A stretch of 64,000 nucleotides of DNA, from assembly GCF_011397635.1 (NCBI RefSeq), contig NC_064760.1:26758856-26822855 (forward strand), written 5' to 3'. Positions within the stretch are counted from its first letter, which is position 1. Every line of letters begins with the position of its first letter. This DNA comes from Epinephelus fuscoguttatus. Lineage: Eukaryota > Chordata > Actinopteri > Perciformes > Serranidae. The notes beneath the pieces are model-generated. The model did no database searches and was not told the DNA's origin. It worked only from the letters and a program-made list of their open reading frames with translations. Both the position numbers and the translations under genes were made by a program. Of the stretch, positions 14,801 through 25,249 are shown piece after piece.

Positions 14801-16105
14801 TGCCTCAAAGCTCCACAGAGGTATCAGATCTCCTCATCTTCCTCATCTCCTTAATTAGGACAATTAAGAGATTTACAGGACAGATGGATGGAAATCCAGC
14901 TGGCTGCGGTGCCTGTCCCTGAGGACGACCATGCCGATGATGAGGCGAGATCTGAGTGAGCGCTGATGAGCTTCAGATCAACTCACTGGTGGGACTCCAG
15001 CTCCCTCTTGTGGTTATTTAGGGACATTGATGGTGAGTGGTTTCAGTTGAGATTAAATGTCTTTTAAAGAAATTGTATTATGTCAAATAATAATCAGAGT
15101 TTATTGTTTGGGTTTAATTAAAATAACTGATTAATTGGTAAATAACACCAGTTACTCAGTATTTGTGCATCTGCTAAGTGTAGGCTCCTGTTTTACTGTG
15201 ATGAATCAACCTTTTTCAGTGGAGCCATTTGTAGATTTATTCACTAACTTAAAGAAAAGAGATTTTTTAAATGTGGAACCTACATGTTTTGACAATTTTG
15301 CCCCAACACTGCAGTCAAATACAACCTTTCACTGTGCATGCATTTGTGGTTTGAATTGACTTTACACTGGGGTTGTCAACGTGTTTGAGGTCAAGGACCC
15401 TTTAGCTGCAAGAGAGATGGAGCAGGGACTCCCTACTACACACACTGTATAAAACAGCACTGCATATTAAACTCGGCGGATGGAGGTTGTCAGGCCAAAG
15501 GCTATATCAGCCTTGGGCTGCAGCCTTGATGTGTATTTGCTTTCAGGTAGATGAGGGAGGAAAGTCCACTTCCACACAGGTGAGTTGTTGCAAAAGGCAA
15601 AATATGTTGGCTTTGTGTTCATGTGTATTTTCAGACATATTTTGATTTTTGAGAAGAAGAAAAAAACTAAAATGAATTTCATTACAATCAGATAAGCCCA
15701 AAGTAATTTGTAAAATAGGTGCTTTTTTGAAGAATGTCCTTCCTCTGTTAAAATTTGTTGTACTTTAGCCATGCTGTGTGCCATTGTTTTGTAATTTCAA
15801 GTGATGTTTGTACTCCATACCATGTGATATGGTCGTGAGTCAAATAAATGAAAGGGGAAAAAAGTACATGTAGTGGAAGGGTAAGATTATAACCATAAAG
15901 GAAAATAGCAAAGATATGGTACCATGTAATGAGTAATTTAATTTTGTTCATGGTTATAAAATTGTAAACAACAGAGATGTTGTTAGAGAGAGAACAACAA
16001 CAAAAACAAAAATGACAAATAAACTGATACAAAAAGTAGAATCAAGAAATTGTTGAAAGTACAGGCCTTTCGAGCTTCTTTAGTGAGTAATAAAGTATAC
16101 GTTTT

Positions 16106-16465
16106 GGTGACACTTTATTGTGATAGTCCACCCACAGATAGTTTAGAGTATTTTAACATTTCAACATCTTATTAGCCGAGATTAAACTTTTCAACTATTT
16201 CACTTTATTCTGTTGATGTTTAACAGATTATCTTTAGAGTATATGTGACAGTTGATGAACAGGACTACATGCTGTCAGAATAATTCAGCTGCACTCGAAC
16301 TATTCACTAGAACTCTGTAGCATAAGTTGAATAAGTGAATAGTTCAAATTCAATAAATTATTCTGAGAATATGTAGTGAATTATCAGATATACTAATAAA
16401 CTTCTGAAGTGTTACATGCACCATATAAACCATCTGTGGGCAGACTATCCAAATAAAGTGTCACC
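16106..16465. mobile_element. Short inverted-repeat DNA element (MITE)
   Basis: The ends are inverted copies of about 35 bp: GGTGACACTTTATT at the left reappears reverse-complemented as AAAGTGTCACC at the right, both followed inward by a match to the GATAGTC...CCCACAGAT segment. The 360-bp interior has no open frame, as expected for a non-autonomous DNA transposon. It sits just 3' of the terminal exon of gene B. Confidence 0.75.
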
Positions 16466-16471
16466 TTTATT
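16466..16471 (-). promoter_or_regulatory. Candidate polyadenylation signal of gene B
   Basis: TTTATT on the plus strand gives AATAAA on the minus strand, about 230 bases after the gene B stop codon. It directly abuts the right end of the MITE. This is the nearest canonical hexamer I found downstream, but the context is AT-rich, so a chance match is possible. Confidence 0.4.
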
Positions 16472-16696
16472 ACCCTTTGGTTAGTCTGAATCAACTCAAC
16501 ACACGGGTGAAGATTTAGCTCCTCCCCTCCCTCCATGACATGACAAACAGAATTATATACAGTATAATCTTATTTTTGCTAAAATTGACTGCTTATTTGT
16601 GAATTTCCGCCTCGCTGCAGGCTAATATGTGGAGTAACTCAGAGTTTTACAGCTCTTGTAGTGAATCAGAGCCTCTGTAACGCAGCGCTCCATTGG

Positions 16697-16704
16697 TCAG
16701 CCAC
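16697..16704 (-). CDS. Gene B exon 13: terminal exon with near-immediate stop
   Basis: The acceptor is strong (TTTTTCTTTTCAG). In the frame set by exon 12 it completes Arg, adds Gly and stops at TGA. The tail is therefore three or four residues, against about 25 in gene A. One base later in frame, the same exon would read 18 residues containing a tyrosine before stopping. A real tail loss, an unseen alternative exon or a sequence error are all possible. Confidence 0.5.
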
Positions 16705-19700
16705 CTGAAAAGAAAAAGTTATGGTTCAATATATTAGAGGCAGTTACAATGATTTTAATTGGTCTAACTCTTTATATAGATGTTACAAATCACTCACATG
16801 TTCAGGCTGCCCTTTTTCTGTTTTATTCCTATATGAACATGAAGTGTGAGAATCGAGTTAAAGAAGGAAATCATGACGGACTTGTTGTGTTTACTATGAC
16901 GGGAATACTTACGTCGAAGTTGCCATGTGGTTACTACGGCAACAGCCAACGCCACCAGAACCAATGGCACCACGATGGCTGCTAGGTGACCACTTTGATT
17001 TTCCTTAATGCTTGCCTAACAGAGAGGATTTTCAACATTACCTTCACTGGAGATACAATATGTATTTACTGTTGTAAATGTTAAAGTTGCATTAACAGCT
17101 TTTTGCCACTAGGGGGCAGAACATCAAAACAAGCTCACCAGCTTATGTTGTTTCTGGCTAATTAGTTAGTAAACAACACAGAGAAAGATTAGCATTCAGT
17201 TGGAGGCATGTATCTGGCTATCTCATGAATGTGGTTCCAATATTTACTTGCCTTTTTGCTCTGGTTTGGTCTCCACCTAACATTACACCTAAGAAATTAC
17301 ACCCAGCTAGATGCTAACTTATGTTTAGCAGCTAACTGCTAGCTTTTGTGATTTTTAAGTTTTAACCACTGGTTTTTACCTTCTTTTGTCTCTCCTGTTC
17401 ATTTTTATTCTATTTTATGTATTTATTTACTTAATTTAATCATCTTTTTTGTTAGTTTCTTCTGTTTTGGTTGGTTTGCTTTGTTTAATATTTCATTATT
17501 TTGTGTCTGTGTCACTCTAATTTTGCCATGTGAAGCACTCTGGGCTGCATGTTTGAATGAAAGGTGCTATATAAATAAAGTTGAGTTGAGTTTAAAAGAT
17601 AATGATGTATTATGGATGAGGCTACCCATCAGCATAGATTAATTACAATTAGCCCCTCCTTTACCAGCTGAAACTTAAGTGTTACTAACACTTTAATGCA
17701 TCAATAAATACAATCCAATAATAGGCTTCATATGATTCTGAAATGGGCTGTTCTGCATAACGAGTACTTTTTCTTTTGGTCCCTTAAAGGGATAGTGCAC
17801 CCAAAAATGAAAATTCAGCCATTATCTACTCACCCATATGCCGATGGAGGCTCAGGTGAAGTTTTAGAGTCCTCACAACACTTACGGAGATCCTGCGGCT
17901 CTAACTGCCTCTCTGTACACCGTGTTCACGTGTGCGCGCTTGTGCACGAGACCAGAAAAAGCATGTGAACACACATGAACGCGGTGCCCATGTCTCATGG
18001 TCTCGCGCAAGCGCACACACATCAGCTAAGTGTACACAGAGGCAGTCAGAGCTACAGGCTACAATGTGGCCAGTTCCAGTGACGTTTTTCCAAACAACTT
18101 TTTATGTCGGGGCTTCAGGACACTTGGATCACTACGGACAAACAGTATGGAGATATTTTGTGGTTTCAATTATGTGTCTTTGGACATTTGAATCTGGGGC
18201 ACCGTAAGGCTCCATTAGGTGGAGTTTTGTTGCTACCCCCTCTCGCCTGGGATTTCAGCAAGTGTTGTGACTGTGAGGACTCTAAAACTTCACCTGAGCT
18301 TCCCTTGGCATAGGGGTGAGTAGATAATGGGTGAATTTTCATTTTTGGGTGCACTATGGCTTTAAGTATATTTTGATGCTCAGACTTCTTGTCCCACCAT
18401 TGATGATGAGTGTCCCTGACTCAAACACGCAGTAAATGTGTGGACTGAAATACTAAGATTCTGTAGCCAACTTCCTGTGAGTGGGTCACTATGAGTGAAC
18501 CCTGTGACACAAACTTTAACATAGTCTCATGATTTGTTGTTCATATCCACAATGTTTGTCACCGAAGTCCTTGGTTTCATACTTACAGCAGCATGAGTGT
18601 CAGTAGATATGGTCGTGTGAGGGTCAACCCTGTGATGACCTGTCAGACACCCACAAAGGAAAGTAGCTAAGAGGAAGTTCTTCAAGTGTTGTTCTTCAGA
18701 AAACTGCTAAACATGCAAAAACAATACATCTATCAAAAGACCCAATCTGAGAGCATATACGGCCATATAAGGTGCGTTTCCTGTTCTCTAAGGAACTGCC
18801 ATTGTGTTGAGTTCATTTATATTTTTGGGCTGCCCTGCTGAGTGTGTATAAGGGCCACTGCTTGAACTAATGACCCACAGTGTCAAAAAAAACATGCTTG
18901 AATAAAGAGTTAAGCAATGAAAGCCCCAGCCCTGCTCTGACTGCCTGATGTACCACAGCCAAATACAATGGAGACGGAGAGAATAATAAAACAAGAGGAA
19001 TCGAGAAACAACACCTGCTTCTCCGGTGGTGATAGTGAGGACATTGCTGGCTTTACTGGTGCCCACGCTGTTCTTGGCAAACATGCGGATGTTGTATGTT
19101 GAGGGATTTATCTCTATTATTGTAGCGTCCGTCTCGTTGGGGCAGAAGTCAACAACTGTCTTTACGTAATCCCATGAGGCTGTGGAAGAAAAAAAGATTT
19201 TACATAATAGAGTTTAGATTTTGCATTTAAATTACAGCTAACTGGCAACAAGTGAATAAGCATTACTCCTCATACCATTCACTGCTTTATACTCCAGGTA
19301 ATAGCCAGTGATGGGGCTGTCACCGTCAAACCCAGGGGTCCATAAGAGGGAAATTGTATTGTCTTTGACCTCCTCTAACTCAATCACTGGGGGATCCGGG
19401 GGCACTTGGAGACAAACAGTGGACACGTTTAGCGAAGAAAAACAGATATTTTTCAAACAGCTCAGTTTAATTTTGTGAATTTGAACATGCTTCCTATGGA
19501 GAAAGACAGATTGTGACCATCACATCGTGTACAGACAAAAAAAATTGAAATGGAAATTTGTCTTCAGCTCACCAAACACAAAAACAACATTGTAAAAAGC
19601 AGACAAACAGTCAATAAAACAAACATACAAGGTATATAAAACACTCAAACACATTAGATCAGCTCATTGTCTGTGGCTTAAAACTCATCAGTTACATTGT

Positions 19701-22544
19701 TGAGTTAGGAATACTGATGGCACTGGGAATGGAGGACTTCTTAACCCTTTGAAACCTGGAGTGACATCACTTTTCTTGTGCTGCTTTCAGATGCCTTTCA
19801 CAAGTATTTAAACCTTTGAACCCTGAGAAAATTGGTGTGATTTCTTTCAAACACATGGGAAAGAAAGCAATGAACAACTTGGTAAGAAATTTCCTACAAA
19901 TTTCAAATAAATAAATAAATAAATAAATAAATAAATACATAGATTTAGACAAATTATTTAAAAGAAAAAAATAGGGGAAAAAATTTAAAAAAAAAAAAAA
20001 AAAAAACAGGAATATATATTTATAATTATCATTATTACATCTTTAAAATCATGGTATATTGGTAGAATTATTAGAATTTTTAAGCACTTTTTCCCAGCCT
20101 TTCTCTTTTATTTTTTATTTTATTTTATTTTATTTTATTTTATTTTATTTTATTTTATTTATTCTATCAATTTCTTGACTTTTTTTTGGGGTGGGGGGGG
20201 GAATTGGGCACATCTTTTGATTCACACAGTCTGTGACAGACCTACATTGAAATAAAGTTAATTTGGATGTAATATCTGAAATAAAAGTAGTGTAAGAAAC
20301 AGTCCATATGAAACACATGAAGTACCTGATGTGATACTTCTGGTGCTTTCTCCCCAAACTGTTGCAGCAGTGACGGTCTCAATTGTTGAAGTTGCATAAA
20401 CTTGGAACAGAGAAAAAAAACAAAACATTTTCCAGTCATAATTATTTCATTTATTTCTGTAGTTCTCAAAATGTTAATAAGAGATTCAGGAATATGTTTC
20501 ATCAGTGTCACATACCTGGAGTGAAACTTGTCGTGTCTTGTATCCAAATTGTGGCAGCAGTGGAAGACGACGTAACAGTTGACGCTGTTGACGTTGTTTG
20601 AACTTGAAACAGAATAAAAATCCAATCTCTGTAAATGACTTGATATCAAACCAGCATTGTAATAAGAATTACATTCATGTTTCTAGTCGTATTTTGATAT
20701 CCTCTCATGTTTTCCATCTTACCCTCATCCAGAGTGGAGCAGAAAGGTGCAGTCGAAGCAGGTCCTATTCCTGCATTTGTTCTGGCCTGTATAATAATGC
20801 CGTATTCGGAAGAAGGCTTCAGGTTGCTCAGGATGACGCTCTCTTGCTCCCGCATGGCTGGCACACTCATGTGCTGCCACTTTTTGAACTGTTTGCCTGC
20901 AGGGTCATACTCTCTGTAGCTAATGCTGTAACTCCGAAGAACCCCGTTTCTCTGATCGAGCCTCGGAGGCTGGTCAAAAGGAAACAAACACTCTTAGAGA
21001 AGTCAAGTATTCAACACTCGTCTTTTTTTTAGAAATATAACTTGGTTAAACTATGTCTATGCACAAAGCCTGAGCAAAAGGGTACTATGTAGAGCATCTC
21101 TTTTTTTTCAAACAAATATTTTAAAAATTGTTTTTGAGTGTGCCTGCAAATAAAGTTTGGTAATTACGAAAACTATGACTATACCTTCCAATCGACTTTG
21201 ATACTGTAAGGACTGAGGGCCTCCAGCTGCATATCCAGAGGAGGACCCTCAGGTGCTGCAAGAAAAACAATCATCCATTTTTTTTATTTCAGCTCTGCAT
21301 AATTCCAACTATTGCATATATATAACTAATGACTGACGCTACCTGCTTCTTTCGTTGTGACTGTCAAAACATTGCTGGCTTCACTCATGCCCACACTGTT
21401 GATCGCGAACATGCGAAGGTTGTAGGTCTTGGCCGGACGCAAATCCATCAAAGTGAGCTGAGTCAGTTCAGGATTGAAGACTTCAGTTGTCACTGCGGTG
21501 TCCCAGGATGCTGTGCAACAGGGATGAATAGATAAGGTCCATGCTGCATACTTCAAAGTATAGTTTCGAAAGATAAAATCAGCTGCCAAATGTTTAAATT
21601 CTATCAAGATTATTGGGATTGTTTTCTTGTGCTTACCTTGTTTGTTCTTGAGATCAATCCTGTAGGCTGTGATGGGCCTGCCGCCATCAAACACGGGAGT
21701 CCAGCGAACAGTGACAGTTCTTTCCTTCACCTCTCTCATCTCCACCTTCAGGGGATTAGGCCGTACTAAAAAGACGTAAAAACTAACTTAGGTGCTTAAT
21801 ACAGCTGAAACACTCAATCAACTGAGATAAATACAGTAAATAATACTTTCGATGTATCATTTAAGTCGATTATCAAGCAAAATGTGAGAATCTTCTGACG
21901 TTGCCTCCGTCTCACGAGGGACATCTTATCCAACGGTCACTGAGAAATTCCAGTAACTAAACCTTGAATTTTGTTGCACGTCATACATGCCTTTCCCCCT
22001 CTCGAGAGATAAAATGTACCCACATGGGTCTTACCTGCCACTACAGTCAGAGTCATCTGGTGTTTGAGATCATTGAACCAGCCCGGTATTTCCACACGGC
22101 AGCCATACATCCCAGAGTCAGTCTCGTCAACCTGCCTGATGGTCAGCGACACATCACCCTGAGCAACATTACCCATGAACAGGTAACGCTCTGACAGTCT
22201 GCTGATCATCGCCGTCCCATCTGACTTGATCACCTCATTGGCACAGCCCCTGCTGGGGATGGCTCCTCGACCCCAGCACACAGAGAGCTTGCCGTGTTGC
22301 TTGGCATCATAGTTGCATATCAGAGTAACATCTTCTCCCACTGTGGCTATGATACTGTCTGCAGACACGCAATCTGAAAAGACACAAAGTCCTGTTGGCA
22401 ACTGTTTGGTAAGGTATATTAAATAAAAACTATGAATTATAATTGAATAAAAATGCAAATCATTCTCATGATTGTCTTACGCAGGAGCAGACAAAAAAGG
22501 AGACTGCAATATGGAGAGAGGCGTCTTCTGTTTGTAAAAAACAT
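16697..22544 (-). CDS. Gene B: TIM-type IgV plus DSCAM-like Fn3 chimeric membrane receptor
   Basis: Predicted type I membrane receptor of 545 residues in 13 exons: 22481-22544, 22035-22373, 21637-21765, 21343-21510, 21185-21255, 20723-20969, 20516-20602, 20326-20400, 19276-19404, 19015-19179, 18587-18639, 16913-17015, 16697-16704. All introns are GT-AG, every junction keeps frame, and lengths sum to 1638. Order: signal peptide (1-21); IgV (22-134) with CWGRG and GWFND, hallmarks of TIM/HAVCR phosphatidylserine receptors; Fn3-1 (135-233); Fn3-2 (234-339); Ser/Thr-rich stalks (340-393); Fn3-3 (394-491); stalk (492-509); helix (about 520-540); tail ending RRG. The Fn3 domains resemble DSCAM Fn3 domains. 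Likely role (inference): cell-surface recognition, perhaps of apoptotic membranes. Mammalian TIMs have IgV plus mucin stalk and no Fn3, so the architecture is unusual. The last exon is the least certain. Confidence 0.82.
16913..17015 (-). CDS. Gene B exon 12: transmembrane helix
   Basis: Encodes [10 protein letters not shown] followed by about 21 hydrophobic residues (starting [10 protein letters not shown], ending VVTTW) and then QLR. It is bounded by TTAG at the acceptor and GTAAGT at the donor. It enters in phase 0 and leaves in phase 1, exactly as gene A exon 5 does, which supports homology. Confidence 0.85.
17525..17592. repeat. Fragment resembling a fish LINE/SINE 3' tail
   Basis: The stretch ending GTGCTATATAAATAAAG followed by a GTTGA repeat resembles the conserved tail of common teleost retroposons. 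It lies in intron 11 of gene B. Recognised by pattern memory only. Confidence 0.4.
17784..18365. mobile_element. TTAA-flanked long-inverted-repeat MITE in gene B intron 11
   Basis: Both ends carry TTAA followed by inverted copies of an arm about 100 bp long (AAAGGGATAGTGCACCCAAA at the left, a close reverse complement at the right), extending through the segment TCAGGTGAAGTTTTAGAGTC. TTAA targets are typical of piggyBac-type transposition. No transposase frame is inside, so it is non-autonomous. Confidence 0.8.
18587..18639 (-). CDS. Gene B exon 11: membrane-proximal stalk
   Basis: Fifty-three bases encoding [18 protein letters not shown], with acceptor CTGACAG and donor GTAAGTATG. It enters in phase 1 and leaves in phase 0, the only phase change that joins the preceding Fn3 exon to the membrane exon. 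Gene A exon 4 has the same phases. Three Thr-Thr/Ser positions suggest O-glycosylation. Confidence 0.75.
19015..19404 (-). CDS. Gene B exons 9-10: third Fn3 domain
   Basis: Exon 9 (19276-19404) begins [17 protein letters not shown] and carries the Fn3 core Trp in [20 protein letters not shown]. Exon 10 (19015-19179) begins with a SWD motif and carries [19 protein letters not shown]. The domain has the same length, the same intron position and similar sequence to Fn3-1, so it looks like a duplicate of that module. One N-glycosylation sequon (NET) is present. Confidence 0.88.
19739..19900. repeat. Possible fragment of TTAACCCTTTG-type repeat
   Basis: Starts TTAACCCTTTGAAACC, resembling the ends of the larger MITE at 26071. 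No second end was found. It lies in intron 8 of gene B. Confidence 0.3.
19905..19936. repeat. (AAAT)n microsatellite
   Basis: Eight AAAT units in intron 8 of gene B, followed by an A-rich stretch near 19986-20006. Confidence 0.9.
20107..20160. repeat. (TTTTA)n microsatellite
   Basis: About ten TTTTA units in intron 8 of gene B. Confidence 0.95.
20326..20602 (-). CDS. Gene B exons 7-8: Ser/Thr-rich stalk
   Basis: Exon 7 (20516-20602) encodes 29 residues with a run of Ser/Thr ([16 protein letters not shown]). Exon 8 (20326-20400) encodes 25 residues ([18 protein letters not shown]). Both are phase 1 to phase 1 and share the TAAT(I/V)W motif, so one is probably a copy of the other. The composition suits O-glycosylated, mucin-like spacer segments, as in TIM stalks. 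A related relic exon is at 28424-28480. Confidence 0.8.
20723..21255 (-). CDS. Gene B exons 5-6: second Fn3 domain
   Basis: Exon 5 (21185-21255) encodes [19 protein letters not shown] with the core Trp in VDWK. Exon 6 (20723-20969) continues from [20 protein letters not shown] to [19 protein letters not shown]. The APxGPP start, SYxISYREY strand and AxTNAGxGP end are those of the second Fn3 domain of DSCAM-type proteins. The exon 5/6 boundary is phase 0. Confidence 0.88.
21343..21765 (-). CDS. Gene B exons 3-4: first Fn3 domain
   Basis: Exon 3 (21637-21765) carries [19 protein letters not shown] and [13 protein letters not shown]; exon 4 (21343-21510) carries SWDTAV and [19 protein letters not shown]. 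The pattern W-T-P-x-F-D-G, P-I-T-x-Y, S-W-D and RMFAxNSVGxSxASN matches DSCAM/DSCAML1 Fn3 domains. Both exons are phase 1 to phase 1, the class that shuffles without breaking frame. Confidence 0.9.
22035..22373 (-). CDS. Gene B exon 2: TIM-type IgV domain
   Basis: A 339-base exon, phase 1 to phase 1, the same length as gene A exon 2. It shows strand B (VTLICNY), the TIM signature CWGRG, a CC' loop Cys (SRGC), DVSLTI, DSGMYGC and the FG loop GWFND. In characterised TIMs the WFND loop holds the metal-dependent phosphatidylserine site. Four family Cys positions are kept and two are absent (GAIP where TIMs have a Cys, YGC where they have YCC). Confidence 0.92.
22481..22544 (-). CDS. Gene B exon 1: signal peptide
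   Basis: Encodes [13 protein letters not shown] followed by SLLFCLLL: a basic N-terminal region and a hydrophobic core. It ends in phase 1 at a GTAAGA donor, 107 bases before the IgV exon. The longer frame running directly into the IgV exon would read through the intron's splice acceptor and is not preferred. Confidence 0.7.
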
Positions 22545-22980
22545 TTTACTCTCTTGTCTCAGAATCAATGGAAGGATTTAGTCCACCTGCTAAGTGACAC
22601 TGAACCAAACCACAGTGTTGTTTCAGCTTTGAAATCCTTCCAGAATCACATGATGCCGTCCTGGATAGGCTCACACAAACAACTTCTGTTTTCAGAAGAG
22701 GAATGCAGAAAAGAGCTGTTTCCTTTTCTGCGGTTTTGGTTCCTTATCCCAGAATTGGCACAATGTTTCATTTTGATGATTAGACACAGACAGAATCAAG
22801 GTTATCAATACACTGTCTCTGCTGCTGTTGTTTGTTCTCAGTTCTCGTACTAACAGGGACATTCAGGAAGTTTTAAACATTCACACTCTTTCTTGAATGA
22901 GCCATCCAAATCTGCTACTCTTGTAACTGAGCACAACACTGGGAAGTAATCTGTTCCAGTAGAAAATATTCAAAATAACC

Positions 22981-23540
22981 AGAGGTGGGAGTGAGTCACA
23001 TGTGTCTCAGGTCTGAACCTTCAGTGCTTAAGTTACTGTGGTGAGAATCGAGCAAGTCAAGTCCCTGCTATAAGTCAAACAAGACGAGTTAAGTCATTGC
23101 TCGGGTCAAGCAAATCACAAGTCATTCAAAGTTCTGTTGATTTAATAAGATAATTTAGCTAAAAAGACACATTCTCACACCTTGTTTTTTTTAGTGATAG
23201 ATAAGTTGTAGTCAGTCACTGTTTTTTGAGCTGCAGACCTCACATACTGCTGTTCTCTTCTTTCATTAACAACCTAAGCCTTGCCCTGTGTGCTGGCCTC
23301 TGCTCATCTACTGCGCCCCAGTAGGTTGCCAGGCTTGCACACGTGAAATCACCTAATCATATTTCATAAACAAAACGTATCAATACCTAGAGAAATGCAA
23401 ATATTTACAAAAAGTCAAGTCTCAAGTCATGAATACCACGTCAAAGTCGAGTCTTCTCTAAGTGCTGGTGAGGCAAGTCTCAAGCTCTCAAATTTGCAAC
23501 TCAAGTCTCAAGACTCGAGCCAAATCATGTGACTCGAGTT
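22981..23540. mobile_element. Dispersed AAGTC-rich repeat upstream of gene B
   Basis: Starts AGAGGTGGGAGTGAGTCAC and is dominated by short iterations of CAAGTC / TCAAGTCTCAAG, ending near GACTCGAGTTT. This composition is typical of a common teleost non-autonomous DNA element. Ends are approximate and no frame is coded. Confidence 0.5.
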
Positions 23541-24599
23541 TGCTTCCTTTGAAAAGACTCTGAACCCTCTCCTGAAATACAACACTGATGAAAATAGAAA
23601 GTCTGGTTTACTCGAGGGCCATGGACTTCTGTAAGCTTCGGAGACTGCTGAGTAAACACTGGGGTCTGCTGGGTGTTTAGTAACCCAGCTTCCCCCAACT
23701 TCCTCTTTGAGCACTCCCACAAACATGTGGTTGGAACAACTAACTATTGCAATGTTGAAAAATGCAAAGCTGTGGATTTTGTTAGTGTTCATATTTTCAG
23801 AATCATTCTTAATAAACAAAGTAATTTTTGAACACCTGTTGAGTTTAGCTCCACTTCAAATCCAAATCCAAACTGATTTATGGGACAGTTTTACTTAATT
23901 GTTTAACTGAACTCATACAGTGATGTTCCATGAGAGAACAAACTCATTTGCATTTGTGCATCAGGGTTCACTGTACAGAAATAGAGAAAGTTAGATACAA
24001 CTGTAACAAAAACAAAACATGCAGACTTGACACAATTCTGATCATTTTCTCACAAAATTCCTGTGAACACTTTCACACCCCAATTTCCCTCACTTACTGA
24101 GAAAATGATGCCTTCCCCTTTGATTTCTTGGATTTTTGCTTACACTGCTAAACTAAATCATAAAAAAAAATACACAACCCAAAACAGAAACAAAATCTGC
24201 ATTTGACTGTATATGTAACAAAAATTCACATAAAACCAGAACTGCAGCCGAAAAAACAAACGTGAAACTCACTACTTGGCGAATCAGGATCCACGGTGAA
24301 TTCTTCGAAACAAGCTCAAAATGGAAAATCATGTCAGTAGTGGAACACACTTTTTTCTCTTGTGGTTGTTTGGGATGTTCATATTAGATAATACAACATA
24401 ATTCCCCTGAGCACATGGACAAACATGAGTTTAAAGTGTGACACCCAGATTTTGAGATCTCCTCTGGCACTTTTCCTTAATTCACAAGCTCTATTTTGAT
24501 GCTTCTTATGCACTATGGAACCTTATTTATATTAAAACATAATTTATTTATGCTGGGGGAGCCACCCAGCACCCTATCACCGGTTGCATTTGGCCCATT

Positions 24600-24985
24600 C
24601 AGGTTTGAATCTTCTCCTTTAATGTTTTGATAATAATGTGTAAAGTCCAGTAGGTGGCATTGTGTCCAAAAGTACAAACCACTGACAAGTTTTTTCATGC
24701 TGCAAGGTTAAATCTGCCATTTAAAAAACGGAGAGGAAAAACAAGAAAGGGGAATGAATTTATCTGCAGGATATTTTTGAATCTTCTGAGCATCACATGA
24801 CACACATTTGCCCTTCCTGAGCACAATGGGACCCTGTAAGCTGCTGTTGAAAATGTGGTCCTTCTCTCACATTTACAGAGGAGAGTTCCAAAGGTGTCCC
24901 TCTAAGGCTAAGCCAACAGACACAGCCTTTTGGACGGTCATAAATGTTCTCAGCATGTCAAGATGAATCCTTCGACAGAAACCTT
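24600..24985. repeat. Segmental duplication, copy 1 (tail exon and 3' flank)
   Basis: Alignable by eye to 30190-30645. Shared landmarks are the TTTTGATAAT start, AGGTGGCATTGTGTCC, CTGCAGGATATTTTTG, CATGACACACATTTGCC and GGGACCCTGTAAGCTGC. It covers the tail exon and what would be 3' untranslated sequence. Confidence 0.85.
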
Positions 24986-25249
24986 GTTAATGATTTGAAA
25001 AGATGCAAATACATGCAAATACTCAGTGATATTCTGAGTCTAAAGGAGCAACTGAATCACCAGACAAAACAGGATTACAGGAATATTTGGATATTTTGAA
25101 GTGGAGTTGTATGAGGTACTTATCCATGGTTAGTGTATTACATTTAGTAGATGTCAGTCGGCATGCTCCCACTTTGAAGAAGCAGGCTAGAGTCCGGCAC
25201 AGAAGCTAAGTAGTCTGCTGTGGACAAGGGCGCAGTAAAACATATTTTA

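Larger units (their letters stand above)
1..16100. other. Non-coding left flank, microsatellite-rich
   Basis: No exon could be supported here on either strand. Open frames are short, lack family signatures, and many run through CA/GT or GATA repeats, giving poly-(Cys-Val) or poly-(Thr-His) peptides. The stretch holds the simple repeats listed separately, purine/pyrimidine-rich tracts (about 7520-7610, 8390-8460, 8690-8820, 11940-12020) and several GC-rich, low-repeat patches (about 2000-2110, 8530-9060, 14700-15020). It could be a large intron or an intergenic regulatory region. Confidence refers to absence of visible genes. Confidence 0.6.

Noticed and set aside
21937..22458. A 173-codon frame starting [11 protein letters not shown] and running into the IgV exon
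   Set aside because: Its start lies in the intron; the TTTTCAG acceptor and the separate signal exon at 22481-22544 give a better model with matching phase.
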